Of a stretch of 64,000 bases of DNA, positions 57,165 through 64,000 are shown in pieces (positions within the stretch are counted from its first letter, which is position 1; each line of letters opens with the position of its first letter). A program made the translations under genes and the position numbers. The DNA is from Paenibacillus_Z sp042653205 (lineage in GTDB: Bacteria; Bacillota; Bacilli; Paenibacillales; Paenibacillaceae): assembly GCF_042653205.1 (NCBI RefSeq), contig NZ_JBHSHY010000013.1:62001-126000 (forward strand), given 5' to 3'. Below the pieces are notes generated by a model. It had not been told where the DNA came from, made no database searches, and saw nothing but the letters and a program-made list of their open reading frames with translations.

Positions 57165-57258
57165 GCGGGAGAGAAGCCGGGGGCGCGCCTTGCTGCGCGG
57201 CTCGCCGCGCGGGCCGGCAATGCCGTCCCGGTCGAATCGCTTTACATCGCTTGCGCAT

Positions 57259-57298
57259 AAAGCCCGGCGACGCTCGCAATGAGCGCCGCCGGGCTTTT
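57259..57298. terminator. Bidirectional terminator between UPF0303 gene and the second importer
   Basis: AAAGCCCGGCG / CGCCGGGCTTT outer stem with inner CGCTC/GAGCG, followed by TTT. It serves both convergent genes. Confidence 0.85.
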
Positions 57299-57338
57299 GT
57301 GTGTCCATCGCTATGTTCGGAACCGCCCAGCGCCGAAG

Positions 57339-58232
57339 CTATTCCTTCACGGAGCCGAGCGTGATGCCGTGAATGAAGAAGCGCTGGATGAACGGATAGA
57401 TGAGCAGGATCGGAATCATCGAGATAATGATTTTGGCCGCGTTGAACGTCCGGTTGGACACTGCCATCGCCTGCGCCAGCTGCTCCGGCGACATGCCGGT
57501 CATCGCCTGCGCGCTCAGCTGGGCGACCAGCGTCTGAATGTACGTCTGCAGCGGGTAGTTGTCCTGCTTGTTCATCAGGATGAGGCCGTCGAAGAACGAG
57601 TTCCAGTGGAACACGATGCTGAACAGCGTCACCGTGGCGATCGCCGGCAGCGACAGCGGAACGAACAGGCGGATCATGATGTACCACGGTCCGGCGCCGT
57701 CGATCTCGGCCGCTTCCGACAGCTCCTTCGGCAGGTTGCGGAAGAAGTTCATGAGCAGGATGACGTTGAACACCTGCACGGCGTGCGGGAGGATGAGCGC
57801 CCACATGGAATTGAGCAGGCCGTAGGACTTGATCGTCATGAACCACGGCACGATGCCGCCGCTGAACAGCATGGTGAAGACGAGGAACCACATGTAGACG
57901 TTGCGCATCGGGAACTGCTTGGCGTCCTTCGAGAGCGCGTAGGCCATCATGACCGTCAGCACGAAGTTCAGCAGGCCGCCGAATACCACCCGCTTGATCG
58001 AGATATAGAACGCATGGAAGAATAGTCCGTCGTCGAGCACCTTGGCGTAACTGGCCGTGGTGGCGTTGATCGGCAGCAGCAGCACCCGGCCGGCGTCCGC
58101 CGCGGCCTTATCGGAGAAGGAAACGGCCAGAGTATGCAGAATCGGCACGAGGCAGGCGAGCGAGAAGACGATCAGCGCGATCAGAATCGTCGTGTCCAGC
58201 ACCCGGTTCGATAGATTGGCTCTTCCCACCAT
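57339..58232 (-). CDS. Carbohydrate ABC importer permease, LplC/YtcP type (second system)
   Basis: Permease of 297 residues with six hydrophobic segments and the same hallmarks as the copy at 26883: FTMLFSGGIVPWFMTIKSYG, NFFRNLPKELSEAAEIDGAG (EAA loop) and the C-terminal PFIQRFFIHGITLGSVKE. It is the last gene of the minus-strand importer, 20 bases after the LplB-type gene. Confidence 0.93.
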   Translation of the reverse strand: MVGRANLSNRVLDTTILIALIVFSLACLVPILHTLAVSFSDKAAADAGRVLLLPINATTASYAKVLDDGLFFHAFYISIKRVVFGGLLNFVLTVMMAYALSKDAKQFPMRNVYMWFLVFTMLFSGGIVPWFMTIKSYGLLNSMWALILPHAVQVFNVILLMNFFRNLPKELSEAAEIDGAGPWYIMIRLFVPLSLPAIATVTLFSIVFHWNSFFDGLILMNKQDNYPLQTYIQTLVAQLSAQAMTGMSPEQLAQAMAVSNRTFNAAKIIISMIPILLIYPFIQRFFIHGITLGSVKE

Positions 58233-58252
58233 TGGTAATCACCCCATTCGAA

Positions 58253-59143
58253 TTAGAAAATGCGATAGTTCGCGAAGCGGCTCGCCAGCACGTACGACAC
58301 GACGACGAGGATGAAGCTGACCACCGACTTGAACAGGCCGACCGCGGTCGCGAGGCTGTACTGCAGGTCGTTCAGGCCGACGCGGTAGACGTATGTGTCG
58401 ATAATGTCGGAGGACTGGTAGACGAGCGGGTTGTACATGTTGAAGATCTGGTCGAAGTTCGCGTTCATGACGTTGCCGAGCGCCAGCGTGCCGAGCAGCA
58501 CGACCGTCGTGCGCACGCCGGGGAGCGTCACATGCCACAGCTGGCGGAAGCGGCTCGCGCCGTCGATGTTCGCGGCCTCGTAGAGCACGGGATTGATGCC
58601 CGTCAGCGCGGCCAGGTAGACGATCGCGTTGAAGCCGAATTCCTTCCAGACGTCCGTGCCGACGATGATGGCCGGGAACCACTTGTTGCTGGCGTAGAAC
58701 AGGACGGGATCGATGCCGAACAGGCCGAACGTCTTGTTGACGATGCCATCCAGCGAGAAGACATCGAAGAATATAGTCGCAAGCAGCACCCACGAGAGGA
58801 AGTGCGGCAGATAGACGATGGTTTGGATCGATTTCCGCAGGAACCGCTGCCGCACTTCGTTCAGAAGCAGGGCGAACACGAGCGGCACGATCAGATTGGC
58901 GATGATCTTAAGCACCGCCAGGAAGATGGTGTTGAAGAAAATCTGCCTGCTGTCGGGCAGCTGAAAGAGATAGGTAATGTTGTCGAGGCCGACCCATTCC
59001 GAGCCCCGGATGCCGCGTCCCGGCTTGAAGTTCTGGAACGCCATGACGGCGTAGAACATCGGCACGATACTGAACAAGGCCAGAAAGACGATGCCTGGCA
59101 GGACCATGAGGTTGTAGTGAAAGCCATTCTTTTTCGTGCGCAT
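58253..59143 (-). CDS. Carbohydrate ABC importer permease, LplB type (second system)
   Basis: Permease of 296 residues. The opening HYNLMVLPGIVFLALFSIVP, GSEWVGLDNITYLFQLPDSR and the EAA loop LYEAANIDGASRFRQLWHVT identify the family. It pairs with the LplC-type protein downstream and takes substrate from the binding protein encoded upstream. Confidence 0.93.
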   Translation of the reverse strand: MRTKKNGFHYNLMVLPGIVFLALFSIVPMFYAVMAFQNFKPGRGIRGSEWVGLDNITYLFQLPDSRQIFFNTIFLAVLKIIANLIVPLVFALLLNEVRQRFLRKSIQTIVYLPHFLSWVLLATIFFDVFSLDGIVNKTFGLFGIDPVLFYASNKWFPAIIVGTDVWKEFGFNAIVYLAALTGINPVLYEAANIDGASRFRQLWHVTLPGVRTTVVLLGTLALGNVMNANFDQIFNMYNPLVYQSSDIIDTYVYRVGLNDLQYSLATAVGLFKSVVSFILVVVSYVLASRFANYRIF

Positions 59144-59230
59144 CGGTTCTCACCGCTTTTTCGTTAATTTTTTGGATAGAAAAGGGCTCCCGGGCGTTGC
59201 CCGGAAGCCCGCCGCTGCCGTTAAGGCGTC

Positions 59231-60946
59231 TTACTTGTCGTTTACGATCTCCGTGACTTCCTTCGTGATCTGGTCGCCGCCGAGCTTCTTCCACTGCGCC
59301 ACGAAGTCGTCGAAGGCGCTGACCGGCAGATCGCCGACGATGATCTTAAGGAACGTCTCGCTCTCGAGCTTCTCGAGCGTCGCCCACTTCGTCTCCATGG
59401 TGCGGGTCATGCCGTAGAAGACGCCGTACACTTTCTCCATCGGCTGGGTCGCGAGGACCGCGCCGCCGATCTCGTATGCCTTGGCCGGCTTCCAGGCATC
59501 CATGTTCTTCTTCGGATTTTCCTTCTCGGCCATCGTGAAGTCGTAGACCAGCTTCGTGTCGGGATCGAACGTCGACGGGTCGACTTCGCCCTTGATGGCT
59601 TTCTGTACGTCGTTATACCGCTTGACAACGGCGTCGGAGTAGTCGAGCAGCAGGTCGAACGGATAGAAGTTCCGGATGTGCACGCCGGTATCGGCCGCGT
59701 AATCGTCCAGCTTCTTCGTTTCCTCGGTGTTCGGGTCCTGTCTGCGCTCGTAGCGGGTGAAGACGTTCAGCATCTTGATTGCCGCTTCCGGATGCTCGTA
59801 GCCCTTGCGGACAACGATGTAGCGGTCCGTGACCGGCGCCATGTGCGTCGTGAACTTGCCGCCCGCGTCCAGAGGCGCGGCGTACGCGTTCCATTCCGCC
59901 TTGGTGTCGTTCGTGACGGAGTCGGCGAGCGGCCAATACGGCATCCACCACGGGCCGAAGAACAGGCCGGTCTTGTTCGCCACGATCGGCTCCTGCGTCT
60001 CCTTGTAGAGCGCGAACTGCTTGTCGATCAGGCCGTTCTTGTACCAGTCGGCCAGCTTCGCGAGCGCTTCTTTGTTCTCCGGCGTCGTCGAGCCGTACAC
60101 GACGTTGCCGCTCGCGTCCTTGATCCAGTTCTTCGGGAACGCGTGGAACGCGCCGAAGATCGCGTCGAAGCCGTTCGGATTCGGCTTCTGGCCATAGACG
60201 ACCGACTTGTCGCCCTCGAGGCCGACCGTGTCCGCCTTGCCGTTGCCGTCGGGATCCTGCTCGACGAACGCCTTGGCGATCTTCTCGACGTCGTCCATCG
60301 TCTTCGGCGCCGGCAGCTTCAGCTTATCCAGCCAGTCTTGGCGCACCCACAGGAGCGACGGGGCATCGGCTTCGATCGCCACGTTCGGCAGGCCGTAGAG
60401 CTTGTCGTCCGACGTCGCGTCCGCGAGCGCCATGCCGTTCGTGGAGGCGTACAGGTCTTTGACCAGCTGGGAGCCGTATTTCTCGTACGTGTCCGTCAAA
60501 TCTTCGAGCATGTCGTTGTCGATCAGCTTGCGGAGCTGGTTGCGATCGACGACCATGGCGTCCGGCAGGTCGTTGCTCGCGATCGCCAGGTTGACCTTCT
60601 GTTTGAAGGCATCGTCGCCTTTGGCTTCCCAAGCGTGGACGACCTTGATGTTCGTCAGGCTTTCGAAGTAGCGGGAGACGATATTGTTCTCGTTCGTGTC
60701 GCCGTTCTTCAGCTTGTCGTCGGGAATCTTGAATCCGATGCTGAGCGTGACCGGCTCGGCCGACTTGCCGTAGGCCAGGTCGTCGCCCGTCGCCTCGTTG
60801 CCCGCGTTCGCCGCTTGTCCGTCGTTGCCGGGAGCCTGGCTGCCGCTGTTCGCATTGCCGGCATTGCCGCTGTTGCCGCCATTGTCGCCGCAGGCGGACA
60901 AGACGAGGGACATGGCCATCGCCGTGAGCAGAAGCTTCGCTTTCAT
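59231..60946 (-). CDS. Extracellular solute-binding lipoprotein of the second importer
   Basis: Exported receptor of 571 residues, larger than the first system's. The lipobox is LVLSAC, then an Asn/Gly/Ser-rich stalk (about 20-50). The mature domain has RYFESLTNIKVVHAWEAKGD, LPDAMVVDRNQLRKLIDNDM and WVRQDWLDKLKLPAPKTMDD, typical of LipO/YtcQ-group receptors, with an EF-hand-like DPDGNGKAD loop that may hold Ca2+. Gene order here is receptor-LplB-LplC, the reverse of the first system. Confidence 0.93.
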   Translation of the reverse strand: MKAKLLLTAMAMSLVLSACGDNGGNSGNAGNANSGSQAPGNDGQAANAGNEATGDDLAYGKSAEPVTLSIGFKIPDDKLKNGDTNENNIVSRYFESLTNIKVVHAWEAKGDDAFKQKVNLAIASNDLPDAMVVDRNQLRKLIDNDMLEDLTDTYEKYGSQLVKDLYASTNGMALADATSDDKLYGLPNVAIEADAPSLLWVRQDWLDKLKLPAPKTMDDVEKIAKAFVEQDPDGNGKADTVGLEGDKSVVYGQKPNPNGFDAIFGAFHAFPKNWIKDASGNVVYGSTTPENKEALAKLADWYKNGLIDKQFALYKETQEPIVANKTGLFFGPWWMPYWPLADSVTNDTKAEWNAYAAPLDAGGKFTTHMAPVTDRYIVVRKGYEHPEAAIKMLNVFTRYERRQDPNTEETKKLDDYAADTGVHIRNFYPFDLLLDYSDAVVKRYNDVQKAIKGEVDPSTFDPDTKLVYDFTMAEKENPKKNMDAWKPAKAYEIGGAVLATQPMEKVYGVFYGMTRTMETKWATLEKLESETFLKIIVGDLPVSAFDDFVAQWKKLGGDQITKEVTEIVNDK

Positions 60947-61072
60947 AAAGAAACACCCCGTTTGTGTTTAATTCGTGTTTACGCTTTCATCTTACCCGAT
61001 CGGGTGCGTGCGGCCGGAGGGAAAACGGGCCGCAGATGCGGCCGGGCCGTTCGCAGTTGGCGAACCGTTTTC

Positions 61073-62500
61073 CTACCGGCTGCCGACCGTTTTCCCCCTT
61101 TGGCTCCGGTATTCCGTCGGCAGCAGGCCCACGCGCTCCTTGAATACGCGGCTGAAATACTTGTCGTCCTCGAAGCCGGCGAGGGAGGCGATCTCGTAGA
61201 CGGGCGCGTCGGATGCCAGGAGCAGCGTCTTGGCGCGCTCGATTCGCATGCCGCGGAGCGTCTCGCCGAAGGACTGGCCGGCGAAGCGGGTGAAGCACTG
61301 GCTGAAATAGCTGCGGCTCATGTTGATGTGCAGGGCGACGTCGGCCTGGTTGATCTTGTCGCCCGCGTGCCGGCGCATGTAGCGGACGGCCTGGATCAGG
61401 CTCGCCATCACTTCCCGCGACAGCGAGAGCTCGAGCATCCGGCGCTGCGCCAGGTCGGCGAAGAGCCGGAACCAGTCCCGCCACGGCGCCCAAGCCTGGC
61501 GCGGCGCGCGGTCGGCGTTCAGCCGGCGAAGCGCTTCCGCGTCGAGCAGCACGCCCGCCCATTCCTGCTCGAGCGCCCGGGCGAACGCGTCCAGCCGTTC
61601 CGGCGCCGGGCGCAGATCCGTCAGCGCCCGCTCGAACGCGTCCCATTCGCCCGCGCCGAGCGCCCACTTGACGGCGAGCCACCCGTCGAAGGCGGCGTCG
61701 AGCCCGGCGTCCGCGTCCGGTCTCGCCTTGGCGAGCGCCTCGTACGGGATCTCGGCCGGGCGGCCGTCCGCCGGCTCGGGCGCGTAGAAGAGATGGCGGG
61801 CGAGCCGCTCGCCGAGCGCGCGCTTCACGTCCGCCAGCGGCCGGTCCTCCAGGCCGGCCACGAGCGCCGTGCGCCACCGGGCGGCAGGCAGGCCCTCGAG
61901 CTCGCGCTTCAGCTCGGGCGTCCAGCCGGGCGGGGCGAGCTGCGCCATCCGGATGCCGCCGGCCAGCTCGTGCATCGCGTGGCGCTGGGCGAACGGCAGG
62001 CGGAGCAGCTCGGCGGGATCGGCATCCGCGTCGAGCGGGACGAACGCCAGCGCCTCGCCGGAGGTGAACCGGTCGCGGTCCGCGCCCGCGCCGGGAGCGT
62101 ACGCCGCGCGGCTGCTCGCTTCCCAGCGGACGCGGTCGACGATCCGGTTCATGACGTCGTCGACGTTGTCCATGTCGAGCACCGTCTTCACGATGTAGTC
62201 GATCGCGCCGAGCCGCATGGCCTCCTGCACGTAGTCGAATTCGTGGTGGCACGTCAGCACGACGGACTTCATCCGGGGATAGCGCGTCCGGACTTGGGCG
62301 AGCAGCTCGAAGCCGTCCATGCCCGGCATGGTGAGGTCCGTGAACAGCAGATCGACCTCCTGCTTCTCGAGCAGCTCCAGCGCCGCCCGGCCGTCGGCGG
62401 CCTCCTGGGCGATCACGATGCCGAAGGACGCCCAGTCGATGACCGATATGAACCCTTTGCGCACGAGCTTCTCGTCATCCACAACCATTGCCCTAATCAT
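61073..62500 (-). CDS. YesN-type response regulator with AraC domain (second system)
   Basis: Response regulator of 475 residues. The receiver starts MIRAMVVDDEKLVRKGFISV, with the phospho-Asp in LLFTDLTMPGMDGF and a Lys in DYIVKTVLDMD. A long Ala/Arg-rich middle section follows, then the AraC domain (about 370-475) with HINMSRSYFSQCFTRFAGQS and FEDDKYFSRVFKERVGLLPT. Start ATG 62500 is chosen for the AAGGAGGAG upstream and because it removes a basic, non-family extension; it then overlaps the kinase stop by 8 bases, just like the first pair. It probably activates the importer downstream. Confidence 0.92.
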   Translation of the reverse strand: MIRAMVVDDEKLVRKGFISVIDWASFGIVIAQEAADGRAALELLEKQEVDLLFTDLTMPGMDGFELLAQVRTRYPRMKSVVLTCHHEFDYVQEAMRLGAIDYIVKTVLDMDNVDDVMNRIVDRVRWEASSRAAYAPGAGADRDRFTSGEALAFVPLDADADPAELLRLPFAQRHAMHELAGGIRMAQLAPPGWTPELKRELEGLPAARWRTALVAGLEDRPLADVKRALGERLARHLFYAPEPADGRPAEIPYEALAKARPDADAGLDAAFDGWLAVKWALGAGEWDAFERALTDLRPAPERLDAFARALEQEWAGVLLDAEALRRLNADRAPRQAWAPWRDWFRLFADLAQRRMLELSLSREVMASLIQAVRYMRRHAGDKINQADVALHINMSRSYFSQCFTRFAGQSFGETLRGMRIERAKTLLLASDAPVYEIASLAGFEDDKYFSRVFKERVGLLPTEYRSQRGKTVGSR

Positions 62501-64000
62501 CGAACTCCTCCTTCGCTTTGCGCGGAATGATAATCGTAATCGTCGTGCCTTCATGGGGAACGCCGTTAATGTCGATGGACATCCGGTCCCCGTAAAACTG
62601 CTTCAGCAGCCGGTTGACGTAGGACAGCCCGATGCCGAGGCCGCGCTTGGCGGCGCCGGGATCCTCCTGGAGGAGGCGCCGCGCCGTCTCGGGGTCGATG
62701 CCGTCGCCGTTGTCGGCCACCACGAGCGAGACGCGGCTCCCCTCCAGCGCCCGGATCGTGATCGCGACCCGGCCCTGGCGCTCGCCCGTGCCGTGATAGA
62801 TCGCGTTCTCCACGAGCGGCTGGAGCAGGAAGCGGGGGATCGCCGCCCCGAGGACCGTCTCGTCGACGTCGACCGCGTATTCGAACTCGTAGTCGTAGCG
62901 GATGCGCTGAAGCTCCATGTAGTTTTGCAGGGCGTCGATCTCGTCCTGGATCGTCACGATGATGCTCTTCTTCCCGAGGTTGTAGTGCAGCACCTTGACG
63001 AGCAGGGTGACGAGCTTGTCGATTTCCTTCTGCCCGTTCATCCGGGCGAGCCATTGGACGGTGTTCAGCGTGTTGTGCAGGAAGTGCGGGTTGATCTGGC
63101 TGAGCAGCTTCTCGATCTCCAGCCGGCTCTTCTGCTGCTCGTTATGCTCCACCTCGGTCAGCAGCCCGTTGATCTTCGTCTTCATGTCCTGGAAGTTGCC
63201 GAGCAGCAGGTCGAACTCCTCGACGCGCGTATACGCGACCGGGGCTTCGATGTTCTCCGCCATCCGCACGATCTCGGAGTTGACCTTCCGAAGCGGCCGG
63301 TACACCTGCTTCCAGATGAACAGCGCGAGCAGGACGGAGAACACGAGCGTCGCGAGCGCGACGAAGAACAGCTTGTACAGCCACGAATAGATCTCGCTGT
63401 TGAACGTCGACTGCTTCACGGCGGTAATCAGCTGCCAGCCCTGCGGACTCTGGTAGCGGAACAGGTGGTAGCCGCCGCTGACCTTGTGCGGCGCGTCGTC
63501 CGCGGTCCAGGAGACGTCGAGCGCTTCCCGGGGCATGTCTTTGTTTTCGACATACGTCATGTCGCCGTGTTCGTTGACGAGCAGATGCGTCACCTTCATG
63601 CCGTACGAACGCTCGCTCAGGATTTTGGCGAACAGGTTGTAGTTGGTCTCCAGATAGATGTACACGTTCTTGGCGCCGGGCACGCGCACCACCCGCAGCG
63701 ACGAGAAGACGAAGTTGTTGCTCGAGCTGTACATCGTCTTGTGCGGGCCGAAGTACGACGCGCCGTTATAGGTCATGAAGGGCGGCAGCTTGTCCGTGCC
63801 GAAATCGCGGCTCAGGCTGAAGTTCGTGAACAGCACCGGATCGTCCAGTCCCGGTTCCACGTAAGCGGTTACGCCGAGGACCGGATTGGTGAAGTTGACG
63901 AGGTTGATCTTCTGGTTGATGCTTGCCATGAGCTGCGATTTCTTGTACACCTGCTTCTCCTGGAGGAACTTGCCGACCTCGTCGACGATCTGCCCGTCCA
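62493..64000 (-). CDS. YesM-type sensor histidine kinase (second system), N-terminus outside the window
   Basis: The frame is open to the right edge of the window, so the start is missing; about 501 codons are seen. An extracellular Cache-like domain occupies the first ~190 codons, then a TM segment (LFFVALATLVFSVLLALFIW), HAMP, the phospho-His in INPHFLHNTLNTVQWLARMN, and the ATP-binding boxes VENAIYHGTG, VVADNGDGID and GLGIGLSYVNRLL. It overlaps the YesN-type gene by 8 bases and should phosphorylate its product. Confidence 0.92.
   Translation of the reverse strand, partial: DGQIVDEVGKFLQEKQVYKKSQLMASINQKINLVNFTNPVLGVTAYVEPGLDDPVLFTNFSLSRDFGTDKLPPFMTYNGASYFGPHKTMYSSSNNFVFSSLRVVRVPGAKNVYIYLETNYNLFAKILSERSYGMKVTHLLVNEHGDMTYVENKDMPREALDVSWTADDAPHKVSGGYHLFRYQSPQGWQLITAVKQSTFNSEIYSWLYKLFFVALATLVFSVLLALFIWKQVYRPLRKVNSEIVRMAENIEAPVAYTRVEEFDLLLGNFQDMKTKINGLLTEVEHNEQQKSRLEIEKLLSQINPHFLHNTLNTVQWLARMNGQKEIDKLVTLLVKVLHYNLGKKSIIVTIQDEIDALQNYMELQRIRYDYEFEYAVDVDETVLGAAIPRFLLQPLVENAIYHGTGERQGRVAITIRALEGSRVSLVVADNGDGIDPETARRLLQEDPGAAKRGLGIGLSYVNRLLKQFYGDRMSIDINGVPHEGTTITIIIPRKAKEEFDD

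Overview
The window is GC-rich (roughly 60-65 % by eye), densely coded, and looks like the chromosome of an aerobic, spore-forming member of the Paenibacillaceae (Paenibacillus/Cohnella-like). The pointers are a complete gerA-type germinant-receptor operon, two large LplA/B/C-type carbohydrate ABC importers each paired with a YesM/YesN two-component system, AAGGAGG-type ribosome-binding sites, and many one-component regulators (TetR, PadR, HxlR, Rrf2, DeoR, XRE). The taxon is inferred from gene content; no rRNA or tRNA gene was seen.

Layout. 1-9 kb: end of a solute-binding protein, a DEAD-box helicase with an RGG-like tail, an ECF sigma factor with a membrane-bound partner, two small enzymes or hypotheticals, a lactate-dehydrogenase-like enzyme, an XRE regulator and a TetM-like GTPase. 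9-13 kb: an Fsr-like exporter, then a plasmid-style segregation locus made of an AT-rich repeat array, an actin-like ParM, a ParR-like adaptor and a double winged-helix protein. 13-17.8 kb: a divergent MFS/Rrf2 pair, a Fur-controlled siderophore-binding lipoprotein and a nucleotidyltransferase-like protein. 17.9-22.4 kb: the ger operon (A, C, small 2-TM, B), read on the minus strand. 22.5-25.6 kb: an SDR enzyme, a divergent VOC/TetR pair and a GNAT acetyltransferase. 25.9-34.5 kb: the first importer, an FAD oxidoreductase and YesN/YesM. 34.7-43 kb: Ohr, an MFS exporter, a second UMP kinase behind an apparent leader-peptide attenuator, a GAF-GAF-PAS-GGDEF-EAL protein, a ThDP enzyme and an unknown protein. 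43.2-44.9 kb: two exported Hcp-fold proteins flanking a tiny RiPP-leader-like peptide. 45-57 kb: AKR/MFS with HxlR, DeoR with an ABC exporter, a secreted histidine phosphatase, UspA, PadR with a DHA2 pump, a frameshifted DUF2306 gene, a Qnr-like pentapeptide protein and a UPF0303 protein. 57.3-64 kb: the second importer and YesN/YesM on the minus strand; the kinase runs off the window.

How the genes work together. Much of the window is sugar sensing and uptake (YesM senses, YesN activates, the Lpl-type importer takes up substrate) and drug or stress defence, in which a small regulator sits divergent to an efflux pump with a visible dyad operator between them. The three parts that best repay a second look are: (i) the hcp-peptide-hcp operon, where proteins of the type VI secretion tube family carry Sec signal peptides in an apparently monoderm spore-former, share a transcription unit with a lasso-leader-like peptide, and sit behind a perfect 21-bp palindrome; (ii) the pyrH-paralogue leader, where a 28-codon ORF with a strong RBS and a pyrimidine-rich stretch ends inside a perfect 12-bp terminator stem, resembling pyrBI-type attenuation; and (iii) the apparently chromosomal ParM-ParR locus with centromere-like repeats. 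These interpretations are inferences from sequence alone.
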